From positions 1 through 42,742 of the forward strand of contig NZ_MDCO01000011.1 in assembly GCF_001746205.1 (NCBI RefSeq): a stretch of DNA of 42,742 nucleotides, given 5' to 3'. The notes beneath the pieces were generated by a model. It was not told the origin of the DNA and made no database searches. It was given only the letters and a program-made list of their open reading frames with translations. Positions 8,581 to 18,416 of the stretch are shown here, in pieces (the first letter of the stretch is position 1; every line of letters begins with the position of its first letter). The translations under genes and the position numbers were made by a program. This stretch comes from Brachyspira hampsonii (GTDB lineage: Bacteria > Spirochaetota > Brachyspiria > Brachyspirales > Brachyspiraceae).

Positions 8581-9117
8581 ATGTTAGTTTACTTAATACC
8601 AATATTTATAATACTTCCATTAATATTAATGGCACTAATGATATTTCTTCCAACATTAATCGGAAAGAATATCCCCCCTTCTTTCTCAAAAGAAAAAACT
8701 CAAGTATTTAATATTAAAAGAGAGGAACTATATAATTTGCTTATAAACTATGAAAACTACCCTGCTTGGTTAAAATATATATCTATAGTTCGTGTAGAAA
8801 AACTAGATAATGATAAATTAAAAATAATGCAGACTTATTCAAATAGAAGAACATATCAGGAGTTAATAGAAGTAAGAAGAATAGAAAACAGCGAAATATC
8901 AATCGTTAAAATGGAAAATGAATTTACAGCTCTATGGACATATATATTAGAAGATGCTGAAAATGGCAGAACAAGACTAACAATAAAAGAGACAATGTAT
9001 GTATATCATCCATATTTAAGATTTATGCTGAAATATGTACTTATAGATGAAAATGGTAAAAATGATTTCTTTAGAAGAGTAAGAAGTTTTATTAATAAAA
9101 GAAATAGGAATAATTAA
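8581..9117 (+). CDS. SRPBCC-fold membrane-anchored protein
   Basis: A 178-residue protein. An N-terminal transmembrane helix (about residues 3-25) is followed by a domain resembling the SRPBCC/polyketide-cyclase fold: FNIKREELYNLLINYENYPAW, then alternating strands with LIEVRRIENSEI and WTYILEDAENGRTRLTI, and a long C-terminal helix. The fold binds hydrophobic ligands. Ligand and role are unknown. The ATG follows directly on the stop of the permease gene, with AGAGG inside the end of that gene serving as ribosome binding site, so the pair is probably co-expressed. Confidence 0.75.
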   Translation: MLVYLIPIFIILPLILMALMIFLPTLIGKNIPPSFSKEKTQVFNIKREELYNLLINYENYPAWLKYISIVRVEKLDNDKLKIMQTYSNRRTYQELIEVRRIENSEISIVKMENEFTALWTYILEDAENGRTRLTIKETMYVYHPYLRFMLKYVLIDENGKNDFFRRVRSFINKRNRNN

Positions 9118-9450
9118 TTATTTTCTGTTTTTTTCTCCCCAAACACATATAGCATCTAGTATTGGTATTAAGGATTTTCCTCTTTTTGACAGACTATACT
9201 CTACTTTAGGCGGTATTTGAGGATATTCCTTTCTAGTTACTAAATCATCTTTTTCTAATTCTTTTAAAGTTAAACTCAGTGTTTTATGCGATATTGCTGA
9301 TATTATTCTTTTTAATTCATTATATCTTACAACTTTTAATTCTGACAATATATATAATATTATCATCTTATACTTACCAGATATTAATGACATAGTATAG
9401 GAAAAACCCGTATCTTCCATATATTTTTCTTTTAAGCTATCTTTTTTCAT
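9118..9450 (-). CDS. HxlR-family transcriptional regulator
   Basis: A 110-residue winged-helix regulator matching HxlR in length and motifs: an ISGKYKMIILYILSE-like first helix pair, VVRYNELKRIISAISHKTLSLTLKELEKDDLV for the recognition region, and PPKVEYSLSKRGKSL for the wing. HxlR proteins are dimeric sensors of redox or electrophile stress that usually control a divergent oxidoreductase gene. The ribosome binding site is AAAGGATAATTTTATG. Many HxlR proteins have an N-terminal sensing cysteine; none is seen near the N-terminus, and the only Cys is near the C-terminus (ICVWGE). The divergent gene is a remnant. Confidence 0.9.
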   Translation of the reverse strand: MKKDSLKEKYMEDTGFSYTMSLISGKYKMIILYILSELKVVRYNELKRIISAISHKTLSLTLKELEKDDLVTRKEYPQIPPKVEYSLSKRGKSLIPILDAICVWGEKNRK

Positions 9451-9496
9451 AAAATTATCCTTTTACTTTACTTATAGTTAGTATATAACATTTTTG

Positions 9497-9532
9497 TTAG
9501 TACTTGATTATACTAATATATGATACTATAAT
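9497..9532 (+). promoter_or_regulatory. promoter with overlapping candidate HxlR operator
   Basis: TTGATT (9504-9509), a 17-bp spacer and TATAAT (9527-9532) would drive the divergent gene remnant. An inverted repeat TTAGTA-N8-TACTAA (9497-9516) covers the -35 box. HxlR regulators bind palindromes of this general kind next to their own gene; assigning this one is inference. Confidence 0.45.
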
Positions 9533-9571
9533 AATAATATCAATAATTATTTATAGTAAAAGGAGTCAAAA

Positions 9572-9755
9572 ATGAAAAGAATACTAATATTAAGAGCAAA
9601 TGTCAATACTAAAGCATTAATAGAAGAGTTTACTAAATACTCTAAAGAAAATGACATAATATTATTATCTAGGCTGCAAAGATTTAGAATATTTAATAGC
9701 AGGAGGAATATTTAATATAGGCGATATTAAAGGAAGAATTAAACAAAACTTTTGA
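9572..9755 (+). pseudogene. remnant of the HxlR-divergent gene
   Basis: A gene start with a good ribosome binding site (AAAAGGAGT) encodes MKRILILRANVNTKALIEEF and reads on to a stop at 9713-9715. Better-looking coding resumes in another frame from about 9672 (GCKDLEYLIAGGIFNIGDIK) and stops at 9753-9755. The N-terminus looks like the first strand and helix of a Rossmann-type protein, as expected for an oxidoreductase target of an HxlR regulator. At about 60 residues with a frameshift it is certainly not full length. The parent family cannot be named with confidence. Confidence 0.55.
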
Positions 9756-9830
9756 AATTGGACAGCATTTACATTAATCCATTTTGATATATAATATACA
9801 GTCAATAAAATTAAAAAAAGGATAAAATAT

Positions 9831-10787
9831 ATGCTTAATTTTGAGCCTATTAGTTTAGATAAACAAGAACTATATCATAAATATTTTTATATAACACCAG
9901 AGCAGTCAGCAGATTATACATTTATGAATCTACTAGGACTTAAAGATATATACATGCTTGAGTGGGCATTTACAGAAAAATTAGTTTGGATAAGACAGAA
10001 ATCACCTTACATTACTTATTGGGCACCCGTTGGAGATTGGTTTAATACTGATTTTTGCAATGATATGGGACCTTGTGAAATATCAGGAGAAGCCGTTATA
10101 AGAATACCTAAAGAACTTGCTTTATTCTGGGAGAAAACTACTAAAATAAAAATAAGAGAAAGCAGAGATGAATGGGAATATCTATACGATTTTAATGATT
10201 TAGTTACTCTTCCCGGAAAAAAATTTCATAATAAAAAAAATCTGTATAATCAATTTATAAAAAATGATTTTGAGTACAAGCCTATAGATAAAACTATTGT
10301 AAAAGATATACTTGATTTTGAAGCCAAATGGGAAGAAGAAGAAAAGAAAAATAATGATGCATCTCAAAATAATTCTGAAGAATGCGAAGCCTTTGACAGT
10401 AATAAATTATTATCTCATGAAGTAAGAGCAGAAGCTGATACAATAATGATAAGAACTTTACTTGATAATTGGGACATTATAAATAATATAGCAGGCGGTG
10501 CAATATACATTGATAAAAAAGTAGTAGCATATACAATAGCTGATTTGAGTATGAGAGATACAATAGTAGTTCATTCTGAAAGAGGTGATAGAAATTATAA
10601 AGGTACTTATCAGGCTATAAACAGAATGTTTTTAGAAAATTTAAAAAATTATGTAAGTGATTATGAGAGATTTAAATTTGTTAATAGAGAGCAGGATGTA
10701 GGAGATTTGGGACTTAGAAAAGCAAAATTGTCATATAATCCTGTAGGTTATGTAGAGAAATATAAAGGTTTTTGTGCAGAGTTTTAA
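9831..10787 (+). CDS. DUF2156 (phosphatidylglycerol lysyltransferase-like GNAT fold) protein
   Basis: A 318-residue soluble protein beginning FEPISLDKQELYHKYF and FMNLLGLKDIYMLEW, with paired acyltransferase-like halves and a C-terminal region reading GDRNYKGTYQAINRMFLENL and FVNREQDVGDLGLRKAKLSYNPVGYVEKYK. This matches the DUF2156 group, related to the C-terminal domain of MprF, which adds lysine to phosphatidylglycerol from Lys-tRNA. It lacks the MprF membrane domain, so its acceptor is unknown. Residues 165-190 form a Glu/Asn-rich low-complexity insert. The ribosome binding site is AAAAAGGATAAAA, and a strong bidirectional terminator follows. Confidence 0.8.
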   Translation: MLNFEPISLDKQELYHKYFYITPEQSADYTFMNLLGLKDIYMLEWAFTEKLVWIRQKSPYITYWAPVGDWFNTDFCNDMGPCEISGEAVIRIPKELALFWEKTTKIKIRESRDEWEYLYDFNDLVTLPGKKFHNKKNLYNQFIKNDFEYKPIDKTIVKDILDFEAKWEEEEKKNNDASQNNSEECEAFDSNKLLSHEVRAEADTIMIRTLLDNWDIINNIAGGAIYIDKKVVAYTIADLSMRDTIVVHSERGDRNYKGTYQAINRMFLENLKNYVSDYERFKFVNREQDVGDLGLRKAKLSYNPVGYVEKYKGFCAEF

Positions 10788-10817
10788 TATAAATTAAATT
10801 GTATTTTAATTAAAAAA

Positions 10818-10857
10818 TAAAAAAGGAAGCCCAAAGAATTGAGCTTCCTTTTTTATT
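10818..10857. terminator. bidirectional terminator between converging genes
   Basis: The stem AAAAAGGAAGC with GCTTCCTTTTT encloses a 12-nt loop, flanked by an A-run on the left and a T-run on the right. It works on paper in both directions, for the DUF2156 gene and for the oad operon. Confidence 0.8.
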
Positions 10858-10868
10858 TGTATAACTTA

Positions 10869-12245
10869 TTAACCTAATATAGCCAAAAGCACTCCAGCAG
10901 CAACTGCAGAACCAATTACACCGGAAACATTTGGTCCCATAGCATGCATAAGTAAGAAGTTATGAGGATTTGATTCCTGTCCAACTTTATTAGCAACTCT
11001 TGCAGCCATAGGAACAGCAGATACTCCGGCAGCACCAATAAGCGGATTAATTTTATCTTTACTAACTAAATTCATTAATTTAGCAAGAAGTACACCGCCT
11101 GCAGTGCCCATAGAAAACGCTATTAAACCTAAAACTAATATACCAAGTGTTTCAAAGCGAAGGAATTTATCAGCAGCTAATTTACTTCCAACTGATAAAC
11201 CTAACATAATTGTAACAATATTTATTAACTCATTTTGTGCAGTTTTAGAAAGTCTTTCAGTAACACCAGATTCTTTTATTAAGTTTCCAAACATCAAAGC
11301 ACCGATAAGAGGAGCAGCATCAGGTAAAAGTAAAGCAACCAAAATAATAACAGTAAGAGGGAATATTATTTTTTCTCTTTTGCTTACAGGACGAAGCTGT
11401 TTCATCTCAATTTTTCTTTCATTTTCAGTAGTAAGCCATTTCATAATAGGAGGCTGAATAATAGGAACTAAAGCCATATATGAATAAGCAGCAACAGCTA
11501 TAGCACCTAATAGATGAGGTGCAAGTCTTGAAGCTGTAAATATAGCAGTAGGACCGTCAGCACCTCCAATAATACCTATAGAAGCAGCATCTTTCAAAGA
11601 GAAAGAAATTACAGGTACATAGGCAGATATTATCATAGCACCTAATAAAGTACCGAATATACCTATTTGAGCAGCAGCCCCTAATAATGCAGTTTTAGGA
11701 TTAGCAATAAGAGGTCCGAAATCTGTCATAGCACCAACACCTATAAATATGAACAATGGGAATAATCCAGATTCAATACCAAAAGTGTATATCTGACCTA
11801 AGAATCCGCCGCTGCTTAAAGTTACTGGTATACCATTCATAACTTCAACTATAGGGAGAGCCGCTATATTAGCAATAGGGATATTAGCCAAAATACCACC
11901 CATACCTATAGGAATAAGAAGTAATGGTTCAAATCCTTTAGCTATAGCAAGATAAACTAAAAGCAAACCTACACAAATCATTATAGCATTCTGCCATAAA
12001 GGTACAGATTTTACTTTAATATCATTCAATTTAGTTTGATATTTTTCCTGCTTACTGTTTTCAGCTTTAGCCTGAGCTTCTGCTATTTCCTGTTCGCTTC
12101 TAGGAAAAAGTCCGCCGAAAGCAGTATTTCTAGCCAAAGAAATAAGCGAATCTTTTATATTAAGAGGTTTCTGAGCACTTTCTTGAGGCATAACCACAGA
12201 TGCTGTCATAAAGATAAGTGCAAATACTAAAAATATTTTTTTCAT
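10869..12245 (-). CDS. oadB: sodium-pumping decarboxylase beta subunit (OadB family)
   Basis: A 458-residue integral membrane subunit that carries out the decarboxylation step and moves Na+ outward. The family signature [10 protein letters not shown] is at about residues 227-236, with its Asp in the ion pathway. [18 protein letters not shown] and about ten hydrophobic segments complete the family pattern. It is longer than usual (OadB is commonly 370-435) because of an N-terminal signal-like helix and a Gln/Lys/Glu-rich linker up to about residue 80. Good ribosome binding site AAGGAGATAAAAATAATG. Last gene of the oadG-oadA-oadB operon. The same family includes glutaconyl-CoA and methylmalonyl-CoA decarboxylase beta subunits, so substrate identity rests on OadA. 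Confidence 0.92.
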   Translation of the reverse strand: MKKIFLVFALIFMTASVVMPQESAQKPLNIKDSLISLARNTAFGGLFPRSEQEIAEAQAKAENSKQEKYQTKLNDIKVKSVPLWQNAIMICVGLLLVYLAIAKGFEPLLLIPIGMGGILANIPIANIAALPIVEVMNGIPVTLSSGGFLGQIYTFGIESGLFPLFIFIGVGAMTDFGPLIANPKTALLGAAAQIGIFGTLLGAMIISAYVPVISFSLKDAASIGIIGGADGPTAIFTASRLAPHLLGAIAVAAYSYMALVPIIQPPIMKWLTTENERKIEMKQLRPVSKREKIIFPLTVIILVALLLPDAAPLIGALMFGNLIKESGVTERLSKTAQNELINIVTIMLGLSVGSKLAADKFLRFETLGILVLGLIAFSMGTAGGVLLAKLMNLVSKDKINPLIGAAGVSAVPMAARVANKVGQESNPHNFLLMHAMGPNVSGVIGSAVAAGVLLAILG

Positions 12246-12277
12246 TATTTTTATCTCCTTAAAATCAGCATCAATTA

Positions 12278-14080
12278 TCAGCCAACAATAGCCAATTCCT
12301 GACCTGCAACAACAGCGTCTCCTGGTTTAACTTTAACTTCTTTAACAACACCATTAGCAGAAGATTTTATTTCTACTTCCATTTTCATAGCTTCAACTAT
12401 TAATATAGTAGAACCATCTTGAACTTGAGTTCCTACAGGAGCTACTATTTTTACTACTGTACCAGGTAATCCGGCAGTAACAGGTGTAGCTGAACCGCTT
12501 GAAGCAGCAGCAGCTGGAGCAGCACCGGCAGCTATACCATCTTTAATAGTATAATCATAGCTTACACCATCAACTATAGCTTTTCCATTTTCTATTTTTA
12601 CACCATAGCTTGAACCGCCTATAGTAACAGTAACTTCATTACTTGTAGCTTTAACACCATCAGAAGAAGCACCGCCGGCATTCTTTCTAATACCAAGTTT
12701 AGCTTCGCCTTTAAGGAACTGTATACCTTTTTCTTTACAAGCAGCAGCTATGAATACATTTTCATCTGAAAGATCTGTTATTCCAGCATCTTTTAAAGCC
12801 TGTTCTGCAGCTTTTCTTCCTTTTTTAGGATTTTTATCATCTATATCCATAGCAAGTTCAGTTGTAGGCTGTAAACCTAATTGCTCGCTTGCTATTTTTA
12901 CTATTTCTGGGTCTGGAGTAGAAGGAGTTCTACCAAAATAACCTAATACCATTTTACCATATCCGTCAGCTATTTTTTTCCAATTACCCTGCATTACATT
13001 ATTAAATGCTTGTTGGAAATAGAATTGAGATACAGGAGTTACAGAAGTACCAAAACCGCCTTTTTTTACCACTTCAGTCATAGCTTTAATAACTTCAGGG
13101 AATCTATTCATTACATTAATATCTCTCATCATCTGAGTATTAGCTGTTAAAGCCCCACCCGGCATTGGAGCAAATGGAATCATAGGCTCTACTGTTCTGC
13201 TTTCCGGCGGTAAGAAATAATCTTTCATACAGTCTTTAAATACTTCTTCAGCTTCTCTGATTTTATCTATATCGATATTCAACTCATATTCAGTTCCTCT
13301 CAAAGCATGCCACATAACTATCAAGTCTGTCTGACAAGTACCGCCTGATACAGGAGCAGCTGAAAGGTCTATACAATCACAACCTGCATCCAAAGCAGCT
13401 CTATACTGAACAGCACCTATGCCAGCAGTTTCATGACTATGAACCTGTATATGCATATTAGAACCTAAAAGTTTTCTAGCTTCTTTAACTGTATCATAAA
13501 CAACTTGAGGAGTAGTAGTACCTGAAGCATCTTTAAAACATACCGAATCAAACTCTACATTATCTATAATTTGTTTTAATACTTTGGCATAAAAAGCAGC
13601 ATCATGTGCACCTTCACATCCAGGAGGTAAAGCCATCATACTAACGCATACCTGGTGTTTTAATCCAGCTTCTTTAATACATTTACCGCTGAAAATAAGA
13701 TTATTAACATCATTTAAAGCATCAAAGTTTCTAATTGTTGTAATACCATGTTTTTTGAATAATTGGGCATGTAATTTAATCATTTCTCTAGGCTGAGATT
13801 CCAAACCTACAACATTAACACCCCTTGCCAATGTTTGTAAATTAACATCAGGACCTACTGTTTTTCTAAAAGTATCCATTACATCAAAAGCATTTTCTTG
13901 GTTATAAAAAAATGCACTTTGGAAAGTTGCACCGCCGCCTGATTCAAAATATGTAACTCCTGCCTTAACAAATGCTTCTACTGCAGGCATAAAATCTTTA
14001 GATAATACTCTAGCACCATAAACAGATTGAAATCCGTCTCTGAATGCTGTTAGCATAAATTTTACTTCTTTTTTAGCCAT
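12278..14080 (-). CDS. oadA: oxaloacetate decarboxylase-type alpha subunit with biotin domain
   Basis: About 600 residues. An N-terminal carboxyltransferase TIM barrel carries a metal-binding RD ([12 protein letters not shown]), HSHETAG and a carboxylated-lysine-like [11 protein letters not shown] post-barrel domain follows, then an Ala/Ser/Gly linker and a biotinyl domain with VEAMKME, the biotin Lys being 34 residues from the end. It transfers the carboxyl group of oxaloacetate (or a similar acid) to biotin, which the beta subunit then decarboxylates. The usual RDAHQS signature reads RDGFQS here. The start is set at the second ATG (14080), which lies a normal distance from AAGGAG; the earlier ATG overlaps it too closely. 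Confidence 0.9.
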   Translation of the reverse strand: MAKKEVKFMLTAFRDGFQSVYGARVLSKDFMPAVEAFVKAGVTYFESGGGATFQSAFFYNQENAFDVMDTFRKTVGPDVNLQTLARGVNVVGLESQPREMIKLHAQLFKKHGITTIRNFDALNDVNNLIFSGKCIKEAGLKHQVCVSMMALPPGCEGAHDAAFYAKVLKQIIDNVEFDSVCFKDASGTTTPQVVYDTVKEARKLLGSNMHIQVHSHETAGIGAVQYRAALDAGCDCIDLSAAPVSGGTCQTDLIVMWHALRGTEYELNIDIDKIREAEEVFKDCMKDYFLPPESRTVEPMIPFAPMPGGALTANTQMMRDINVMNRFPEVIKAMTEVVKKGGFGTSVTPVSQFYFQQAFNNVMQGNWKKIADGYGKMVLGYFGRTPSTPDPEIVKIASEQLGLQPTTELAMDIDDKNPKKGRKAAEQALKDAGITDLSDENVFIAAACKEKGIQFLKGEAKLGIRKNAGGASSDGVKATSNEVTVTIGGSSYGVKIENGKAIVDGVSYDYTIKDGIAAGAAPAAAASSGSATPVTAGLPGTVVKIVAPVGTQVQDGSTILIVEAMKMEVEIKSSANGVVKEVKVKPGDAVVAGQELAIVG

Positions 14081-14116
14081 TATCATTTCTCCTTAATCTT
14101 AATAAACTATATACTC

Positions 14117-14359
14117 TTATTTTTTATTACTATGAACATGTGCTAAAGCAATAGCAATAGCAACCATCTTATCATTATTAGATGTTTGTACAGGTGCCGG
14201 AGAAGAAGAAATTGCTTCCTGAGGAGGCATTAGTTTGTCTACTTTAGCTACAACAGCACCGACAATTTTCATAACGAAAACTAATATAATTAAAAACAAT
14301 ACAACAACAGCCATACCAATGATCATTATTTGTAATGCTTCTATAATACTACTATTCAT
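14117..14359 (-). CDS. oadG: sodium-pumping decarboxylase gamma subunit (OadG family)
   Basis: An 80-residue protein with one N-terminal membrane helix (IMIIGMAVVVLFLIILVFVM), a Pro/Ser/Ala-rich linker (PPQEAISSSPAPVQ) and a short C-terminal tail ending in His-containing AHVHSNKK. The gamma subunit holds the alpha and beta subunits together and its histidines help bind Zn2+. The start is the ATG at 14359 behind AGGAG. First gene of the operon, with oadA about 36 bp downstream. Confidence 0.87.
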   Translation of the reverse strand: MNSSIIEALQIMIIGMAVVVLFLIILVFVMKIVGAVVAKVDKLMPPQEAISSSPAPVQTSNNDKMVAIAIALAHVHSNKK

Positions 14360-14396
14360 CAAAATACTCCTATTTCTCTAATTTTATTAATACTGC

Positions 14397-14425
14397 ATTA
14401 TACAATATTTTTTACTTATATACAA
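14397..14425 (-). promoter_or_regulatory. promoter of the oad operon
   Basis: On the minus strand TTGTAT, a 17-bp spacer and TATAAT lie about 40 bp upstream of oadG. Confidence 0.5.
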
Positions 14426-14466
14426 GTAATTTTATTACAAAATATAACTTTTATTTCACAATATCA

Positions 14467-14494
14467 TTGACTTTATAGAAATACTTTATATAAT
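14467..14494 (+). promoter_or_regulatory. promoter of murI
   Basis: TTGACT (14467-14472), a 16-bp spacer and TATAAT (14489-14494) lie 39 bp before the murI start codon, back to back with the oad promoter. Confidence 0.65.
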
Positions 14495-14533
14495 AATTCG
14501 ATATTTATTTAGTTAACTTAATAGGATAAAATA

Positions 14534-15361
14534 ATGAACATTAATTCATCTATATCCAATATGCCTATAGCAGTTTTTGATTCTGGCTTCGGAGGATTAA
14601 CAGTTCTAAAACAACTGTTAAAAATACTTCCTAATGAAAATTATATATATCTTGGGGATAATGCTAATATTCCTTACGGCGATAAATCAAAAGATGAAAT
14701 TATAAAATTAACATTGAAAATGGCTGACTTTCTAGCAGATAAAAAATGCAAAATGATTATAATTGCATGCAATACTATCTCTGCATGTGCTTATGATATT
14801 TTAAAACAAAAATATGAAATACCTATAATAGAAGTTATATCAAATGGTACTGCTGATGCTTTAAATAATACAAAAAATAATAATATATCAATAATGGCTA
14901 CAGAGTTTACAACACATTCAAATATATATAAAGATAAAATGATAAATAAAAATAAAAACATTAAAGTTACTCAAATAGCATGCAAAGAATTATGCCCTAT
15001 GATAGAAAATGATTGGAATAGTTATGAAAATAGATTTGATGTATTAAAAAATTATTTAGAAAAAATAGATAAAAAATCTGATACTTTAGTATTAGCTTGC
15101 ACCCATTATCCGCATATTATAAATGATATAAAAAAGTTATTAAAAGATGATGTTGATAATTCTATAAAAAATATAATAGATCCTTCTTACTGCACTGCAA
15201 TATCTGTAAAAAAATATTTAGAAAAAAATAATATTCTTAATACAGAAAATAAAAAAAATATAACAATATATACAACTGAAAATATAGAAAGAGAAAAAAA
15301 AATTATAAATATATTTATGCCTAAAGATGCGGTATATAATTTAGAACAGATAAAACTATAA
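14534..15361 (+). CDS. murI: glutamate racemase
   Basis: A 275-residue cytoplasmic enzyme that makes D-glutamate for peptidoglycan. It has the family opening MPIAVFDSGFGGLTVLKQL, YLGDNANIPYGDKS, and both catalytic cysteines in IIACNTISACAYD and LACTHYP. The length is normal for MurI. The start at 14534 follows AGGATAAAATA; the second Met (MPIAVF) would also fit the family's usual start. It converges on viaA with a 1-bp gap and no visible terminator between. Confidence 0.95.
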   Translation: MNINSSISNMPIAVFDSGFGGLTVLKQLLKILPNENYIYLGDNANIPYGDKSKDEIIKLTLKMADFLADKKCKMIIIACNTISACAYDILKQKYEIPIIEVISNGTADALNNTKNNNISIMATEFTTHSNIYKDKMINKNKNIKVTQIACKELCPMIENDWNSYENRFDVLKNYLEKIDKKSDTLVLACTHYPHIINDIKKLLKDDVDNSIKNIIDPSYCTAISVKKYLEKNNILNTENKKNITIYTTENIEREKKIINIFMPKDAVYNLEQIKL

Positions 15362-15362
15362 A

Positions 15363-16760
15363 TTAATAAATTTCTTTTAAGCCATCATCTATATCAAATA
15401 TCCAATGCTTATTAAATACTTTTCTGTATGAATAACCAAAAGGGAATTTTCCTATAGATACAGCAAAATATTTATTGCCGTTATTTTTTTGTCTGCTGCA
15501 CATAGTTACCAAATTATTAGGCATATCCTCCATTATAAAATCAGATAAAACTAATACATCAGCATTTCTAAAGGAAGAGGTATTCATCATTCTATTTGCC
15601 TCATAAAGTGCTTTGTATATATCAGAACCTCCATGATAACTTAACTTCAAAAACTTTATTAAATCTTCAATTCCATTTTCTTTAGTGAATTTGCAGGTAT
15701 ATATTTCTGTACTGAAGTTTATAAGATATGCATTTCTATTTTCTGATAAAGCCTGCATAACCATTTTAAACATGGCAGCTTTGGCAATATATTCATTAAT
15801 ACCTTTCATAGAACCGCTTGTATCTATGCATATAATCATATCACCCTTGCCTTCTTTATATCCGGCTCTAACCAAATGCTCCATATCATCATTAAATACA
15901 TAAGCACTTTTATCAAAACACATAAGCCTATTTTCTATATATTTTAATTTAAATAATTTTTCACTTTCTTCATTGCATAGTAAAGAAAGCTCCTCTGGTA
16001 TAACATTTTCTATATCTTTAGCAAAGTATATTCCAACTATCTCTTCTTTAGAACTTATTTTTTTATTTGTATTACTGTAAGTATTTTTAAACTCAACATT
16101 TCTCAATGACTTTTCTATATCAATTCTTCTTCCTATGCTGTCGCAAATTATTTCTATATCTTTATGTTCATTAATAAAATCAACCCATCTCTTTAATAAA
16201 GATATATCTTCTTCTTCCAACTCCCCTACTCTAAAATCCCATAATACTCCTGTTTTTATTCTGAGTATATTTGATATATATTTTAATTTTTTAAGCAAAT
16301 TAATCCAAGATTCTATATCAGAAATAAATTTGTCCCTTCGCTCTTTTACAGTAGAAACAAGCCAATCATTATTTTTTTTATTATAAGTTTTTTCCCATAC
16401 TGAAATTATATTCTTCTTTAAGATATTTAAATCATCTGAATTTGATAATCTATCTCTCCAAAACTTCGTATCAATGGATAAAGCATCTAAGCTCTTTAAA
16501 TCATTAAATATATCTTCTCTGCTTGTATTTTTCAATTTTTTTAATGCTATATCTAATTCTGTTTTATTGTCCTGATAGGGATTATTATCATTTATAAATA
16601 CATTTAAATCTTTTTTCCATTTAGTAATTTTTATTTCTAACTCTTCACTCAATCTTTCATCTCTGCTAAGATTATTAAAAGCACTATTAAATACTCCCTT
16701 AGCCATTATCTCTGTTTTTTTTATTTCATCTTTATAAGAATCATTGTCAAATTGTTTCAT
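15363..16760 (-). CDS. viaA: VWA-domain protein, ViaA-like partner of the RavA ATPase
   Basis: A 465-residue protein with a helical N-terminal half and a C-terminal von Willebrand A domain. The MIDAS metal site reads IDTSGSMKG at about residues 312-320, with a conserved threonine/glycine loop YHGGSDIYKAL and VLVLSDFIME later. This is the layout of E. coli ViaA (483 aa). ViaA works with RavA, modulating membrane phospholipids, respiratory complexes and aminoglycoside sensitivity in enterobacteria; the role in a spirochaete is unknown. Its start overlaps the end of the ATPase gene by 14 bp, so the two are translationally coupled. Confidence 0.85.
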   Translation of the reverse strand: MKQFDNDSYKDEIKKTEIMAKGVFNSAFNNLSRDERLSEELEIKITKWKKDLNVFINDNNPYQDNKTELDIALKKLKNTSREDIFNDLKSLDALSIDTKFWRDRLSNSDDLNILKKNIISVWEKTYNKKNNDWLVSTVKERRDKFISDIESWINLLKKLKYISNILRIKTGVLWDFRVGELEEEDISLLKRWVDFINEHKDIEIICDSIGRRIDIEKSLRNVEFKNTYSNTNKKISSKEEIVGIYFAKDIENVIPEELSLLCNEESEKLFKLKYIENRLMCFDKSAYVFNDDMEHLVRAGYKEGKGDMIICIDTSGSMKGINEYIAKAAMFKMVMQALSENRNAYLINFSTEIYTCKFTKENGIEDLIKFLKLSYHGGSDIYKALYEANRMMNTSSFRNADVLVLSDFIMEDMPNNLVTMCSRQKNNGNKYFAVSIGKFPFGYSYRKVFNKHWIFDIDDGLKEIY

Positions 16761-18333
16761 GCTGCTCTATTTCACTTTTAACTCTTTGTGCATCCAATTT
16801 TTCACTCTCAAGATTTTCTATATAAGAATTAAACATTTCTGTAAAAAAATTGAACTTCTCATCTGATATGAATACACTTTTATTTGAATATTTATTTTTA
16901 TTAAAATCATTTTTAAAATTCACTATAATATTTTCAATACTTGATATTAAAGAATTTATTAATTTTAAATAAGAATCTTTTTTTTCTTTTTCAAGTTTTT
17001 TAGGACTAACCTTTTTCATATAAAAATCAGGCTCAGCTTCAGTAAGAAACTCATAATTTTTAGAAAGCATGCCGGATACAAAACCATTTGAAGCAGTGGC
17101 AGAATTTATTTCAATAGTGCATTTATCTGTACCATTAAAATTGCATCTGAATTTTCTTGTCTGATTTCTTCCTATATCTAAAGGATAAAAATAACCTTTC
17201 TTACCTAATTGTTTTATTGGTATATATATTATAGTTTCACCCTTATTTCCGTATTCATCAATATTAATGGATAAAGTTTTTGCTATATGAGGCTTATCAT
17301 CTATATTTTCAGTATTATAAGTTTTTTCTAAATTATAAAACTCATTATTGATATTTTCATTAATACTCTTGAAGCTTTCTCTCCACTCATTAATATTCTG
17401 ATTATTCAAATCATAGCATAAACTTATAGCATTCTCTACTATTTTCTTTACTGATTCAATATGCTCTTCCAAACTCCATAAGCAATTATAAATTAAAATG
17501 CTTTCATAAATATCAACTTCATTTTTCTCATTTAAATATGCAGCAGTTTTAAGTAAATATGAAATATTCTGCCATCTTCTATCTGAAACATATATTGCTA
17601 TATCTCTATTATCTTCGTTAAACTTTTCTATAGAAAGTTTTATATTATGAATTATATCAATAACTGATTTTGATAGTTTTATATTATTTACTTCTTTTCT
17701 TATATTTATCCATTCATCATTTGATATTTTCAATTCATCATCTATCTTTATATAAGAATCCAATTGAGTATTTTGAAGTATATTCTCAAAATTCTCTCTG
17801 CTTTTTATATTCTTGACCATTAAACGAACAATGAACCTATCATATAAAGCTTCGAGACCCTGACCTTCAGGCGGAGTTTCATTGCTTGCTGAAATTAAAG
17901 CCTTTAATGGTACTTTTATTTCTTCATTTCCGTTTTTAAAAACTCTTTCATTTATTATAGTCAAAAGTGTATTAAGTATAGCTGGAGTGCTTTTCCATAT
18001 TTCATCTAAGAATGCAAAATCTGCATCCGGTAAATATCCTTCGGTTTTTCTTATGTATTTATCATTTTTTAATTCTTCCAAACTAATAGGTCCGAATATA
18101 TCTTCAGGTGTAGAAAATCTTTGCATTAAATATCCGAAATACTTTGAATCTTTAAATGCTAAAGACACTCTTTTAGCTATAAAACTTTTGGCAGTTCCCG
18201 GAGGACCGTATAGAAATATCGGCTTTCCTGCTACAGCACTAAGTAAGGTTAAAGATACTATTTCTTCCCTTTCATAAAGACCTTCGGAAATAAGTTTAAT
18301 AATTTTTTCTATCCTAGATTTTATATTTTTCAT
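16747..18333 (-). CDS. ravA: MoxR-family AAA+ ATPase, RavA-like
   Basis: A 528-residue ATPase. Walker A is GPPGTAKS (about residues 43-50), Walker B is FAFLDEIW (about 106-113), followed by the RavA-type stretch KSTPAILNTLLTII and NERVFKNG, and a sensor/arginine region around RFIVR. A long C-terminal part (from about residue 330) replaces the LARA region of E. coli RavA (498 aa) and is weakly conserved. MoxR ATPases act as chaperone-like remodelling factors with a VWA partner, encoded immediately downstream here. The ribosome binding site is weak. Confidence 0.87.
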   Translation of the reverse strand: MKNIKSRIEKIIKLISEGLYEREEIVSLTLLSAVAGKPIFLYGPPGTAKSFIAKRVSLAFKDSKYFGYLMQRFSTPEDIFGPISLEELKNDKYIRKTEGYLPDADFAFLDEIWKSTPAILNTLLTIINERVFKNGNEEIKVPLKALISASNETPPEGQGLEALYDRFIVRLMVKNIKSRENFENILQNTQLDSYIKIDDELKISNDEWINIRKEVNNIKLSKSVIDIIHNIKLSIEKFNEDNRDIAIYVSDRRWQNISYLLKTAAYLNEKNEVDIYESILIYNCLWSLEEHIESVKKIVENAISLCYDLNNQNINEWRESFKSINENINNEFYNLEKTYNTENIDDKPHIAKTLSINIDEYGNKGETIIYIPIKQLGKKGYFYPLDIGRNQTRKFRCNFNGTDKCTIEINSATASNGFVSGMLSKNYEFLTEAEPDFYMKKVSPKKLEKEKKDSYLKLINSLISSIENIIVNFKNDFNKNKYSNKSVFISDEKFNFFTEMFNSYIENLESEKLDAQRVKSEIEQHETI

Positions 18334-18416
18334 AAATATATATTTCTCTTAAATATTAACTTATCTTTACTTTCATCAGTAAATTTGTAAAAATATTATA
18401 TCATTTTTAATATAAA

